A stretch of DNA of 64,000 nt from Rugalucina vietnamica (Eukaryota > Mollusca > Bivalvia > Lucinida > Lucinidae): contig OZ024874.1 of the NCBI GenBank assembly GCA_964017185.1, forward strand, positions 13,325,957 to 13,389,956, read 5' to 3'. Position numbers and translations under genes: made by a program. The notes beneath the pieces were generated by a model. That model did no database searches and was not told the DNA's origin. It worked only from the letters and a program-made list of their open reading frames with translations. This document shows, in pieces, positions 10,905-21,775 of this stretch (the stretch's first letter is position 1; every line of letters starts with the position of its first letter).

Positions 10905-11010
10905 ATACCTATTTTCTTATTTTTGATCCAAAACATAGATTGTGGGTACTCGTTAGAACCTGTACCCACAATCTATGTTTTGAGCAAAAATAAGAAAAAT
11001 ATCAACATTT
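10905..11010. repeat. Hairpin D, copy lacking its centre
   Basis: The arms (TTTGATCCAAAACATAGATT with AATCTATGTTTTGAGCAAA) are intact. The central CCGCCTCGTCGAGGCGG is missing, leaving GTTAGAACCTGTACCC. Confidence 0.8.
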
Positions 11011-11587
11011 TTCTACTGAAAATTTTCATTTTTTACAACTTTAAAAATTTTTGTATATTGCATGGGCATGTTTTCGTAATGTGTAAAATTTCAGGGAACG
11101 GGATGATAAAACTGTAGAGGAGTTCCGCACAGAAGGACTTGCATCGTCAAAATGCCAGAAAAAGAGACTCAGTCAAAATTTAAAAAGTGAAAAAATAACC
11201 CTTTGATTAAATCAAAACACGTGCATCTCTTTTGTAGTCAGGCCTTGTTCATAACACCTTTAAAGTTTCAAAGAATCGGGATAAAACTGTTTAAAGAGCT
11301 GCGCACACTAGGTACCCACTGTCCATTCACTTGCATTGTCAATTGTCCGAAATACGACTAAATTCAAATTGCGAAAAAAGTGACAAAATTGATCTGAGGA
11401 TTATATCTATCCAAACCACATGCTTCAAATCATGGTCTAGACATCTGTAAAGTTTCAAAAGAATCTGAATAAAACTGTAGAAGGATTTTCGCACAGAAGA
11501 ACAAATATCTACTACAACGAGTATTTGAGGACAGAAGGACGGAAAGCCGAAACCTGTCGAAAAGGCGGGAGACAATAAACATGTAAC

Positions 11588-11803
11588 AATATACAATTGT
11601 TGCCCTTAAGTGAGCGTGGCATGGCGATTTGTTCACCAAGTCAGGTAATATTGTCCGAGATTGAAGCCCGAGGGCAATATAATCTGTCGAGGGTGAACAA
11701 ATCGTCATGTTACCCTCACTCAAGGGCAACTTCGCCCTCGGGCAATATTACTTGCCTCGGGTGAACAAATCGTCATGTCACCCTCACTTTAGGGCAACAA
11801 TTG
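11588..11803. repeat. Foldback repeat M, copy 1
   Basis: The ends are TACAATTGTTGCCCTTAAG and its complement AGGGCAACAATTG. The inner blocks GATTTGTTCACC and GGTGAACAAATCGTCATG are inverted copies, and the right half is partly duplicated (AACAAATCGTCATGT twice). The block II counterpart (26,703-26,815) is shorter. Confidence 0.75.
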
Positions 11804-11944
11804 TTTCATTATACCGAACCACTTTTGAAACAAATTAGCGACATGCCACATGACAAACGCATTTGACTGCAAGTGCAACTGAACATTTAGGCGAATATGA
11901 CGTCAGATGCAACTTTAATTTCCGGCGTCTCAACAATTCTGTCT

Positions 11945-12060
11945 GGATTTGAAGAGTGCATATAGAAAGAAATGGAATCTTTAACTGGCGGTAATTGATT
12001 GAGAATCAATGCGCAAAAGCACAGGACAAACATTTCGTCGATTGAAGGTTCTGTCATTAG
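11945..12060 (+). pseudogene. Actin-like relic 2
   Basis: Short remnant colinear with 4,950-5,055: SGFEEC, stop, KEMESLTGG and RINAQKHR correspond to SRFEERMQKEMEVLIGD and KINAHKNR of the larger copy. The downstream flank is the Y landmark at 12,070-12,150. Far too short and broken to encode protein. Confidence 0.65.
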
Positions 12061-12628
12061 CATGATGGTGGAAATCCATTATCGTGCTGGTGTAATATTC
12101 GAAAGTGCCTAGATTGTTTGCAAGTTGTTTGTTTTCAGCATTAAATCATCTTTTATGGATATTTGCATATTGCCTGTATGATCTAAGCGTAGATTAGAAG
12201 TTTTTGTCAATATCTTCCAAATCACTCAAGCCATTTTGTGCAGCAGATTGATAAACACCGAGAAAGCATGTCCATGAGCCCCCTTGAAAATGTTGAATAA
12301 AAATTTAACTGAGATCCTTTCAGAGCAGCGAAGACACTAATGAGAAAGGGGATGGGCCATAACGCGGTTTCAACTATTAAAGTCTCGTCAATGACCCTTT
12401 AGATTTGGCAACATGGAGCCAAAGAGAATTAATGAAATTTTGCAACGTTCTATAGGATAGTCAATACAAAGACTAGTGTTCTCTAAATGGGACCAAATAT
12501 ATTAAACATTGGTAAGACAATGAATCTTAACCGATAATAAATTTCTAATTTCTCAGAATATCCTCGCTGATCTCAAAGGACATAAAAGAAAATATAACCT
12601 GCACATTCCTTTTAATAGAAAAATTGGG
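12061..12628 (+). repeat. Y landmark copy 3 plus MITE B/C debris
   Basis: 12,070-12,260 is colinear with 28,430-28,620. 12,300-12,600 contains the 140-bp repeat also seen near 3,015 and a B end (CTCGCTGATCTCAAAGGAC). No gene. Confidence 0.65.
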
Positions 12629-12770
12629 GTTTGCAAGGGGGATACCAATTTTTCTTATTTTTTCTCCAAAACATAGGTTGTGGGTACTCGTTAGAACCGC
12701 CTCGTCGAGGCGGTTCTAACGTGTACCCACAATCTATGTTTTGAGCAAAGAATAAGAAAAAAATAAAAAA
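12629..12770. repeat. Hairpin D, complete copy
   Basis: About 50-bp arms meet at CCGCCTCGTCGAGGCGG, with outer blocks TACTCGTTAGAA/TTCTAACGTGTA, TTGTGGG/CCCACAA and AACATAGG/CTATGTT. The colinear block II copy is at 28,676-28,812. Confidence 0.85.
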
Positions 12771-12910
12771 AAAATCTACTGAAATTTTTTCCTTTTTTTA
12801 CAACTTTAAAAATCTCTGTATATTGCTTGGGCATATTTTCATAATGAATGGGCAATGGTTTGAGTCACTACTACTTCGCCTTTAGTTGATCACTCACCTC
12901 GATTTGGGAA

Positions 12911-13028
12911 AAAAGGTACAAGTAGGCAAAGATCAGGAAAAGGCGCAATCAGAAAAAGATTCCCACTCCAAAAACCGAGGAATACTTGGGAGTGGGAATA
13001 GTAAAAAGATTCCCACTCCAAAAACCAA
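12911..13028 (+). repeat. Two tandem head fragments of repeat A
   Basis: GGTACAAGTAGGCAAAGATC to AAAAACCGAGG (12,914-12,980), followed by a second partial AAAAAGATTCCCACTCC (13,003). Confidence 0.7.
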
Positions 13029-13180
13029 ATACTATTGGGAATACTATTCTTTTGTTTTATCCACCATTTGCAATTCCACTTAGCATTCTGTGGTTTCACA
13101 CCCGGTATTCTGAAGGCAGTTACTTCTCTCAGTCTGCGTGTATGCATCCCGCTACTATCATGTATTGTGCTGTGTCATTT

Positions 13181-13395
13181 TTAGGTCACGTCGTGAAAAA
13201 AACGGGATTATTGCGAAAACAAAGACGCAGATCAGCCGAGAAGTTCCCGCACAGCTGTTCAGCGCCTTTGTGTTCGCTACTCTTTCTTCTATGTAAATTC
13301 GAAATTTCAAGCTATTAGCCCTTTTCTGAGGCTGTACAGGCCGGTTTTGTGTTGGAGCCAGCCGGAAAGAACAAAGACCAGATTTCTCGCATCGC
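13181..13395. mobile_element. Hairpin element E, copy 2, with 9-bp target duplication
   Basis: E core (CAGATCAG and complement, TTTCAAGC, GTACAGGCCGG) in reverse. It is flanked by GTGTCATTT at 13,172-13,180 and 13,396-13,404. Uninterrupted Y copies read GTGTCATTTGATTA once (for example 39,033). Confidence 0.75.
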
Positions 13396-13404
13396 GTGTC
13401 ATTT

Positions 13405-13587
13405 GATAAGGGTACTTTCTGGATGTCCATCTCAGCGTGGTGAACACAGTTGGTCGTCATGTTCGAATTTTGGGTCATTTTCATGTGCATGGACTTGTCA
13501 TGTCTATACATCTCGGTCATCTCGGGATAATGTACACCTAATGGCATAGAAGACTGTCCTTTCATAGTTTCAGCTTCAAATTCAGTA
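13405..13587 (+). repeat. Unit Y, block I
   Basis: Colinear with 29,010-29,107 around CATGGACTT, ATGTCTATACATCTC and ATAGAAGACTGTCC. No conserved open frame. Confidence 0.65.
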
Positions 13588-13591
13588 TTAA

Positions 13592-13810
13592 CCCATATTT
13601 GACGAATGGATTCTCCAATCGTTATCATTTGGGTGAGTTCACTTTCATTTTAGGGGCTTCAGGTAGGATTTTAAATTTTATCCCATTTTTCGATGAAATT
13701 CCTCTGAGCAAACAGAATAGTCCCAGATGGGACGCCGCGTTCTGCGGCGTCCCATCAGGGGCTATTCTGTTTGCCTATGCCCCATAAAAGGGACGCCAGG
13801 CTTAAATGAA
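13592..13810 (+). mobile_element. TTAA-flanked MITE, block I orientation
   Basis: Flanked by TTAA at 13,588-13,591 and 13,811-13,814. It starts CCCATATTTGACGAATGG and ends GCTTAAATGAA. Internal palindrome GGGACGCCGCG/CGGCGTCCC near 13,728-13,755. The outside flanks match 29,100-29,107 and 29,320 onward, where the same element lies inverted. A TTAA target suggests a piggyBac- or Kolobok-type non-autonomous element. Confidence 0.8.
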
Positions 13811-13979
13811 TTAAATTTGTGGTGAGCATGCAATAGGGATTCTTATCATAAACAAAGCTTTTTCTGTGCCAAATAAGCATCGAGAAGAACTTGAAGTGAA
13901 CGCGAAGCACCAGTGGCTCTCTGTATGCGCATAAAACATTGGAGGTGGAGCTTAGCTTTTTACTTGGGCTGTGATGGAA

Positions 13980-14335
13980 AAGGGTAAAAGTAGGTATTGA
14001 TCAGGAAAAGACGCAATCAGAAAGGAATTCCCAGTCCATAACCGAGGTGGAAAAAACTAAAGGTACCTATACTGAGAAAGCATATCGTAAGCCGTGTGAG
14101 CAGCTATTTTCCAATAGGTGGCCACTCAGTTACCCGAACTTAACTAAAATAGGAAAACGTACATAAGTTCAAAAGCACAAAAATTCAAACAATAAGAACC
14201 ACAACAGAAGTATCGCCTTGGAACGATCAGTAATATGAAATTTCTAAAGAGCTTAAACCGAATATAAAGGGCCCTAAGATCACCCTCATCTTCTGCAGTG
14301 GTTCATAACATTTAGTTAGTTGATCGGTCCTGTGG
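13980..14335 (+). mobile_element. Repeat A, block I
   Basis: Head GGGTAAAAGTAGGTATTGATC to TTAGTTGATCGGTCCTG. Colinear with 33,236-33,625, including neighbours on both sides, so it predates the block duplication. Confidence 0.8.
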
Positions 14336-14344
14336 AAAACGTAG

Positions 14345-16037
14345 CTGGATATGTCCAATTTCATTGCTGACAGCATCACTTACATTTGTAACCTAAGCAT
14401 TCAAAATTCCTGTTTCCCTGATAAGTGGAAGGTTGGAAAAGTAACACCACTTCATAAATGTGGCTCTAAAGACGATGTGAATAATTTTAGACCTATGTAT
14501 ATCTGTACTCCCAATATTATCAAAAATTCTTGAAAAACATGTACATGACTCTTTAATAGATTTTCTTATCAAACACAGCTTGCTTCATCGTACACAGTCA
14601 GGTTTTAGGCCTTCATTTTCATGTGAAACTGCATTACTAGGAATGGTTAATAAATGGCTAAATGCAATTAATGACGGATTTATGATTGGGGTAGTTATGA
14701 TTGATTTTAAGAAAGCTTTTGATCTAGTGGTGACCACAAGATTTTACTACAAAAATTCAAACATTATAAGCTATCTGATAAAACTATGTCATGGTTTGAC
14801 TCATATCTTTTACATCGAAAACAAACAGTATGTGTTAACAATGTAACTTCAGATGATGAAATTATAATTAATGGGGTTCCTGGAGGCTCGATCTTAGCCC
14901 CCCTTATGTTTTTATTATTTATAAATGATCTACCCCTATATACAAAGCCAATACACACAGATATGTATGCTGATGACACACCATTGTATGAAATTGGGTT
15001 TTCACAGGATGAAATTGAAAGAAATGATCAACTTTTCTAAATGGTGCATAGCTAATGGCATGGTTATAAATACTGCAAAGACTAAACTAATGTTGATTAC
15101 AACTCATCAGAGAAGAACCATCTTGAACACTAATGATTTGATATTATTTTTTAACAATGAAAATCTAAATACAGTAGACACAGATAAAATACTAGGGGTA
15201 ATAAATGATAATAATTTATCATGGACAAGTCATGTTGATTACTTTGCAAGAAACTTTCATCTAATTTGTGTACCTTAATATTGAACAAAGAATCCAGTTC
15301 TACAAAACATATATCCAGCCTCATACAGATTATTGTAGTTTGGTTTGGGGTGGCACCTCCCAAAGTAACCTTGGTAGAATATTTCGTCTTCAGAAACGAG
15401 CGTGTAAAATCATATTAGATTAATATAGTATTGAAAATATTGACCAAAGTATAAAAGATATGAAAATTCTTACAATTTATGAAAGATTATTTTTACGAAA
15501 AGCCAAATTCATGTTTAAAGTTGACAGATCTGAAACGCCTATATATATATACAAGAAATGTTGAATCAGCGAATTTTGGATGATACAATGCCACTTTTAA
15601 GATCTACAATGTCTTCTTACTTTATTCCTCCGAGGCCGAAAAAAGAAATATTTAAACAAAGCTTCATTTATTCAGGACCTTTAATATGGAACTCACTACC
15701 AACTAATTTAGAAAATCTAAGCTCATTAAGCTCATTCCATAATTATTTTGTAAAGTGGTTAAAACAATAAACAATGTTCACGTAGTCTGTTGTATATAAC
15801 ATGTAAATTCATCTGTATATGCCTTATTTTTTTAATTACTTTATGTTTAGGTTTAGTAGTGTGAGTTTGAGTGTAACATTAATGTTCCATTTTGTTTCAA
15901 TTGTTCCTTCATTTGATACATGTATATTTGTTAAGTTTTGTGTAAATTTGTAATTGTTTTTCATGTTTGTAGATTAGTGAGAGCCACATGGAAGATTAGT
16001 GTGTACTAAATGTGTTTACCCTCGTTAAATATAGTCG

Positions 16038-16093
<56 letters not shown>
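14345..16093 (+). mobile_element. 5'-truncated non-LTR retrotransposon (LINE) with broken reverse transcriptase
   Basis: This is the reverse-transcriptase ORF of a jockey/CR1-like LINE. In order: DKWKVGKVTPLHKCGS and NNFRP (14,430-14,500), QSGFRPSFSCETAL (14,596), MIDFKKAFDLV (14,697), SWFDSYLLHRKQTVC (14,787), the GVPGGSILAPL block, and the catalytic YADDT box (14,967). Then come SKWCIANGMVINTAKTK, VWGGTSQ-type residues (15,345), FIYSGPLIWNSLP (15,664) and a stop at 15,768-15,770. At least three frameshifts and several stops break it. The endonuclease part is absent, as after incomplete target-primed reverse transcription. A 3' UTR of about 265 bp leads to an (ATT)n tail. Block II carries the empty site at 34,020-34,060. 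Confidence 0.85.
16037..16093 (+). repeat. (ATT)n microsatellite, LINE 3' tail
   Basis: About 19 ATT repeats end exactly where the paralogous empty-site sequence resumes (CTGATCACACCAGG), so this is the tail of the LINE. Confidence 0.9.
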
Positions 16094-17055
16094 CTGATCA
16101 CACCAGGGGAATCTCTGCTGGTGGGCATGTTACTTCAAAAATAGACGAACGTCTCTACGAACTGGAATCATAAACTTTATGATATTTAAAGTAAAGGCTA
16201 AACAATAATCATGTTCTATCAGAACCAAATTCTGTACCAAATACCCAAAGCTTGGACCACTTCTCAGATGCATTCAAGTCCACGATTAATCAGTATGATT
16301 TTTCGACGAACTACAATTTGTATTCAATTTCCTGAACGCAAGCATGCTAGAAAAAATGTAATATCTTTGTGCATTGAAATCCAAATAAAAACTCGTTCCC
16401 AGAGAAGGGTCGTTAAATCCCTTTGGGGGACAACCTTCATTCAAGGCTGGATAAGCCTCTGTTGCAATAAAATTGCAATAACAAACAAGCTGTGTATGCA
16501 CATTAACGGGATGTGATTTTAATTTCGAGTTGTTTTTGTTTTGCCATGGATACCATTAATGATAGAGCTAAAACATGGTGATAGAGTGCTAATGTTTTCG
16601 ATCACGCGACAATTCCTTTTGAATAGAGTACATGTAACTTCGCTCAAATTCTTACACGTAATACAGTCCGTTTTAAAAAATTGTTTCCATAACTGATTTG
16701 TGACTTTATTATTGTTGCTGACATAGATCGATCTTGGACACTTAATACGTTTCAGATCAAAGGATAAACGACAAATGCATGAAGCTAAACCAATGACTAT
16801 TTTAAAATCTGAGTTAAGTGGGGTCTAGATTACATGAGTTTGTTTTGTGATGTTGGTAATCCATTATCATATCGCTGTCATATTAGAAAAGTGCCTATAT
16901 TGCCCGGAAGCTTTGGAAACTATTAATCTCAGCATTAAATCATATTTTATGGTTATGTGCATATTTCCTGTATCATCTAAGCGTGTGTTCTTAGATCTTG
17001 TCAATATCTGCCAATTACGTAAGCCAAAATTAATGATAAACAGATAGATAGTGAA
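16094..17055 (+). repeat. Unit Y, landmark copy 4 (block I)
   Basis: Colinear with 34,041-34,965: CTGATCACACCAGG, TTTCGATCACGCGAC, TGCTGACATAGATC, landmark at 16,855-16,940. The actin-derived segment is absent at this junction. No gene. Confidence 0.75.
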
Positions 17056-17475
17056 GAGGTACAAGTAGGCAACGATCAGGAAAAGGCGCAATCAGAAAAA
17101 AGATTCCCACTCAAAAAACCGAGGTGGGAGAAAACTAAATTAACCATCAGGTACTTATACCACGAAAACATATCGTAAGCCGAATGAGCAGCTATTTTCC
17201 CAATAGGTAGCCACTCAGTTACCTAAACTTAACTAAAAATATGATAACATACATATGAAATTTTAAACACCAAGACATAAAACAATAAAAATCACCACAG
17301 AAGTATCGCCTTGGAACGATCAGTAAAAAAATACTGGAGGGCTTAAACCGGTTTTACATGTATCTAACCTCACCCTCAGCTTCTGCAGTGGTTCACAACA
17401 TTTAGTTAGTTGTTCGGTCCTCGTAGTGAATCTCTAACTAGCCAATGAATCATCATGGACAAACAAATGAATCAT
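17056..17475 (+). mobile_element. Repeat A copy
   Basis: Head GGTACAAGTAGGCAACGATC to AAATGAATCATGATAAAC. It interrupts Y at AGATAGATAGTGAA; Y resumes at about 18,727 and is uninterrupted at 34,950-34,975. Confidence 0.75.
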
Positions 17476-17595
17476 GATAAACTCCAGTTCTGATAGTTCT
17501 TGTGGTTGTGCCGTGTGGCGGCCCTAAAAAGTCTCCCCGTACATCCATTTAATGCTCTTATTTTTCCAATCCTCAGGGATTGCTTGCAATCAGTT

Positions 17596-17996
17596 TGTAG
17601 CCAGTAACTTTGTGTTACTGATCGTTCCAAGTCGATACTTCTGTAGTGGTTCTTTTTGTTTTATGTCTTGGTGTTTAAAATTTTTTGTGCTGTTGGCGCC
17701 TTATGTATGTTTTCATATTTTTAGTTAAGTTAAGGTAACTGAGTGGCCACCTATTGGGAAAATAGCTGCTCATTCGGCTTACGATATGTTTCATGGTATA
17801 AGTACCTGATTGTTAGTTTGGTTTTTTCCCACCTCGGTTTTTGGAGTGGGAATCTTTTTCTGATTGCGCCTTTTCCTGATCTTTGCCTACTTGTACCTTT
17901 TTTCCATTATAAATCAAAAACGAGGACTCACAGATTGAGTAAGCTACCCGACGATGGAGATCCCTGGGCGCCCAATAGCTTACTAACTCCGGAGCA
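17596..17996. mobile_element. Repeat A inverted pair, left portion
   Basis: Reversed A (17,596-17,905) abuts a forward A tail (17,906-17,996, GGACTCACAGATTGAG to CTCCGGAGCA) that resumes at 18,618-18,727. The gap is a nested LINE end. A frame running from the A tail into the LINE end is open for 143 codons by chance fusion. Confidence 0.75.
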
Positions 17997-18617
17997 CTTC
18001 CTACTCGATTGCCAAAACTATCACCAAATCCGTAACCGAACTCTGTCTGATTTTCTCCACCTTCCAACTAAATCCCTGCTCTTCGGAGACCCCAGACTCA
18101 CAGAGGAAGAAAATACAAACATTTTTGAAGCTGTTCATAAATTCATTACTCAGACAGGGCGCTTTGACAATTAATTTCGCACAGGCATTTGTTGCTGCTC
18201 TATTGCGATCTCCGAATCCGCGGGGGTTCGTTTCGGGTGGTTTGAAACTGGGAACATTCATTCATTCATTCATTCATTCATTCATTCATTCATTCATTCA
18301 TTCATTCATTCATTCATTCATTCATTCATTTATCTATCTGCTTCCATGTCCTCCTTACTCTTCACTGTCTCGCCTCTCTACTTGATTCTAATCTCAGTTT
18401 TGCAGTCCGTATTAGACTTTTTCTTTCATTTTTTTTTTCTTTTCACTACGTATAAACATCTGGTTAGTATTATTTCTTGATACTCGTTCAATTGTGTATT
18501 TTTTCACGTTAGGAGAAGATTCATATAAGCTTCCTTGAAGCTTGTTTTCTGATCCTTTGATTTATTGATTGTCATTATTGCTATATGTGAATTTATTAAT
18601 AAACTAGTGTTTAAACC
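17997..18617 (+). mobile_element. LINE 3' end nested in repeat A, with target duplication
   Basis: 621 bp inserted into A. The target AACTCCGGAGCA (17,985-17,996) is repeated as AACTACGGAGCA (18,618-18,629); other A copies have it once. The insert opens inside a LINE C-terminal domain (FLLDCQNYHQIR, LLFGDP, IFEAVHKFITQTGRF, stop), then an (ATTC)n run and about 290 bp of 3' UTR. It is a different LINE family from the one at 14,345. Confidence 0.85.
18255..18330 (+). repeat. (ATTC)n microsatellite
   Basis: About 19 ATTC repeats in the 3' UTR of the nested LINE end. The IHSF-repeat peptide it would encode is spurious. Confidence 0.9.
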
Positions 18618-18727
18618 AACTACGGAGCAAAAGAAAAACACCAGTTGAACCCCGGTGGGCCAGCAACAGACAAGAAGCTCCGGTCACAACCAACTAAAAT
18701 GAATAGCTTTATGTCGGGGCCATCACA
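18618..18727 (+). mobile_element. Repeat A tail, resumed after the nested LINE end
   Basis: Continues the A tail from 17,996 (GGAGCAAAAGAAAAACACC to GTCGGGGCCATCA). Confidence 0.8.
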
Positions 18728-19107
18728 ATTGCAGCTACTCCGTCGTTTGTAGATCACTAAAATCTACAGGAGTGTTTATTCTGTTGCAGAGCATATTATT
18801 TTGCTACGTCTTGTCGGCCCATTTGACTCTCCATTTGATTTGCGTTTTGTTTTATATCTAATGCAATCCCTCTGGTATCTAAATTCAGAGTCCCTATAGC
18901 CATCACCCAGTATGCCAGATCTGATTAAGAAAAATCATAAGACAGTTGCCTCTGTTTGTGGTTTTTGTTTGCGTATGTATATCCCTCCCAAATACGTAAT
19001 GCATTGATTGCGTTGTGCCATTTGATTATGACACTTCCTATGAATCCCTTTAAACGTGAACACAGTTTACTTTAATTTCCGAATTTTGGGCTCATTGTCA
19101 TAGACCC
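18728..19107 (+). repeat. Unit Y, end of block I
   Basis: Colinear with 34,965-35,210 and 38,992-39,120. It ends at GGGCTCATTGTCATAGA, where a family F fragment intervenes before block II. Confidence 0.75.
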
Positions 19108-19325
19108 CCGGCATTTACGCCGAAGGGTTTATAGTTTTCGTCTCCCTTCGTCCGTCCGTCAGTATGTTCGTTCGTTAGTTTGTTCGTCAGTTACGTAGAA
19201 TTTACGTCAAAGTTTTGGTTAAAGTTTCTCTAGTGGTGTATATCTCATACACCAATGGTCAGAAACCATTCATTTTTGGACTATAGGTACCCTAAAGGGT
19301 ATGCTTTGTTTCCATACCTTCGGGC
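19108..19325 (-). repeat. Family F terminal fragment at the block I/II junction
   Basis: CCCCCGGCATTTACGCC, a CGTCCGTCCG/GTTCGTTCG tract and the ATATCTCATACACCAATGG block are the reverse of the right part of element F (62,690-63,061). The GTATACCC terminus and the left part are missing. Confidence 0.75.
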
Positions 19326-20719
19326 CTCATATAAAATCCGAGTGCAGTAGGATCTAAATTACATGGGATCGTCTGCGTTATGTTGGTAATCCATTATCGT
19401 ATCGCTGTCATATTCGAAAGTGCCATTATTGTCTGGAAGCTCTGGAAGCTATTTATTTTCAGCATTAAATTATATCTTACGGTTATGTGCATATTTTCTG
19501 TGTCATTGAGTATCCTGTAGTGCCTTAGATCTTGTCAATATCTTCCAAATTACCAAAATCCCAAATTACCTCATAACATATTGATTAATGAATATTGGCT
19601 TTAAGTATAGTTACTCCGTCATTTGTGAGGCACGCACCTCTAAATGGGAGTGCTTATTCTATTGCAAAACACAACATTTTGCTGTGTCTTACCGGCTCAT
19701 TTTACTGTACATGTGATTTGCGTTTTGTTTTATATCTAGCGAACTCCACTGGTATATGTACCTAAATTCAAAGCCTCGATAGCTATCGTCCGGTATGTTA
19801 GACTTGGTATAGAAAAAACAAAAGACACTTGTCTCTGTGGTTTCTGTTTGCACAAGAAAATATTTATGGGGGTTATAGAACATGGTATGATAAGGTAATA
19901 GTGAACATAGGACGGGAGCCAATCTAGTTGTTCTCTATAAGCGGATACGATCTGAAGAGTTTGGCGCCTTAGTAGAGCTGAGTAAACGATTTTAAATCTT
20001 TTGTGGCGTACAGAGTATCTGACTGAACGGACTAGGCAAACCGGACGGTCAATTTTTGATTTGATGGACATTGGGAATTATTTTACTTCAAGAATGGACA
20101 AACTATTCGATATTTGAAGTAGAAGCTAAACAATGCCCATGTATAATCAGAACCAAATTATATCCCTAATACCCAAAAGCATAGACCATCGGTTACATTC
20201 GGTTAAATACATGTAGCTGAATTAATATCAGTATGATTATTCAATGAACTACAACTTGTTTTTGTTTGTATGAATTGTGGTTTATCGTCCCAGTAAACGG
20301 CCATGGTCATGTCGGGACGTTGCCTCTATTTTAAGAGACTTAAAATACCCAAAATTAGGGTGTTCTCTATGAGGTTCTCTATCTCAGAAGTATTCTGAGG
20401 TTTTTTTGTTTTTTTTTTTTTTTTTTACAAATCAGAGGCTGGTTATCTAAGCATTAAAGACTGCGTATCTCAACCCATTAAATCGGAAATTTTCAGTCTG
20501 AGAAAATCGATTTGACGTCTTATCCATCATTAGTTTTACGACCGTCTAAAACAAAAGCGAGATTAGCTGTAGGAGAAATTGTAATTATGAAAATCGACTC
20601 CTGTTTGAGACAACTATTATACTTTTGCACGCATTCCATAAAATACGTGCATACATGTATCTTTGGACCCTGTCAATAACACATGTAAGGTTTCAAAGAA
20701 ATCAACAGGAATTATGCAG
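19326..20719 (+). repeat. Unit Y, block II start, landmark copy 5
   Basis: Colinear with 5,625-5,825 plus 7,900-9,880 but without the A, A-pair, B and E insertions found there. This makes it the cleanest reference for the unit. Landmark at 19,385-19,465, Z landmark at 20,440-20,600, poly(T) at about 20,404-20,426. No conserved ORF. Confidence 0.8.
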
Positions 20720-21288
20720 ACAATGCACTCGCTATATATTTATTTTTATTGCCAAAATGCGCTAAAATGACTATAGTGGAATTGCATACAAAGTGACAAA
20801 ATAATCTTAGGACTTAAACCAAACCACATGCATTTTTCAGGCTATGCCAATAACCTCTCTGAAGTTTCAGAGCAACTGGCATAAAACTGTAGGAGGCCTT
20901 GCGCACACAAGGTATCCACTTTTTATTCACTTTTATTGTGTCAAAATCCTCAGATCAAAATCCCACCTAAAGAAAAACAAAATAATGAATAGGTTTCTTC
21001 ATTCTAAGTTCTAAAATAACTGTACAATTTAGTCACAAAATAGTCTTCAGCACACAAATAGACTGATTTCACACATGCATTCTAACCTGAAAGTCACCTG
21101 TCCAAGGTTACAGTACATCAATTTGATGAAAGATAAGATCTATTTGACTTGGGTTAAAGTCAACCGATTTTTGTGACATATCAATTTTAGGACTAAATCC
21201 ACACCACACACATATCTTCAGAACATGTCAATAACACCCGTACCGTAAAGTTTCAGAATTATTAGTATTAAACTGTGCGAGGTGTCGC
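20720..21288 (+). repeat. G-type modules, block II, left of the insertion
   Basis: Modules with AAACCACATGCAT, AATAACCTCTCTGAAG and ACTGTAGGAGGCCTTGCGC. They break off at GTCGCGTAC (21,292) and continue at 26,051. Confidence 0.7.
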
Positions 21289-21410
21289 GTACTGTTGCCT
21301 GACGATATCTTGGTATTAAAGAACCGTTATACGGATTTTCCTATTTTATCAAACTAGGGGTGCTCCATCTTAGGTAAATAATGTATTTGCCAAAAAGACT
21401 TTTCAAGCGG

Positions 21411-21503
21411 TCTCACTGGTGTAGTGGTTAAAACCTAGTGTTTCACTTCCTGACTCCGCCACTTGCGGACGGACGGGTACTGTGTTCGAGGCCCGCTAGG
21501 AGA
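21411..21503 (+). tRNA. tRNA-like sequence (pseudogene or SINE head)
   Basis: A-box-like CTGGTGTAGTGG, B-box-like TGTTCGAGGCC, a short TCTC/GAGA end pairing, then a T-run that could stop Pol III. About 93 nt. The anticodon arm is unclear, so it is tRNA-like only. Confidence 0.35.
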
Positions 21504-21686
21504 ATTTTTTTTTACTTTTTTGTTATATAATTAACACAACTCAACTTTCTCATGATTTCCATGATCAAACATGATTTCGCGCACAATTTTCCCATTGTTC
21601 ATATCCTTTTAGTTTCCAGGCAAACAGAAAACTTTGATATAATAAGTACTGTACCCACATACTAACTGGATCTTGCCATTCAAAGC

Positions 21687-21775
21687 AGATCAACGGGGTT
21701 CGAACCTCCCGATGAATTCGTTCAAAATATGACTTTGCGACCTGCGCTCTATACACTTAGGCGAGACGCTAGATT
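21687..21775 (-). tRNA. tRNA-like sequence, reverse strand
   Basis: Read in reverse: GCCTAAGTGTATAGAGCGC (A-box-like) and GAGGTTCGAACCCCG (good B-box). A clean cloverleaf does not form. Probably a tRNA-derived repeat head. Confidence 0.4.

Larger units (their letters stand above)
10550..11570 (+). repeat. Reiterated about 185-190-bp G-type modules (block I)
   Basis: Repeating modules contain CAAAATGCCCGAAAA, AAATCCAAACCACATGCATA, TCAAAGAATCGGGATAAAAC and GCGCACACAAGGTACCCA variants. The same modules occur at 20,720-21,288, 26,051-26,640 and inside element G (58,318-58,880). They are interrupted by hairpin D at about 10,905-11,010. Not coding. Confidence 0.7.

Noticed and set aside
12690-12720. 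GC-rich hairpin as a transcription terminator
   Set aside because: It is the centre of the repeated hairpin family D in animal DNA; no gene ends there.
13158-13628. 156-codon minus frame, one of the longest in the window
   Set aside because: It runs through hairpin E copy 2, its target duplication and Y sequence; block II has no counterpart frame.
17743-18174. 143-codon open frame as a gene
   Set aside because: A chance fusion of repeat A to a nested LINE C-terminus, shown by the target duplication at the junction.
18125-18385. Ile-His-Ser-Phe repeat open frame
   Set aside because: Translation of the (ATTC)n microsatellite.
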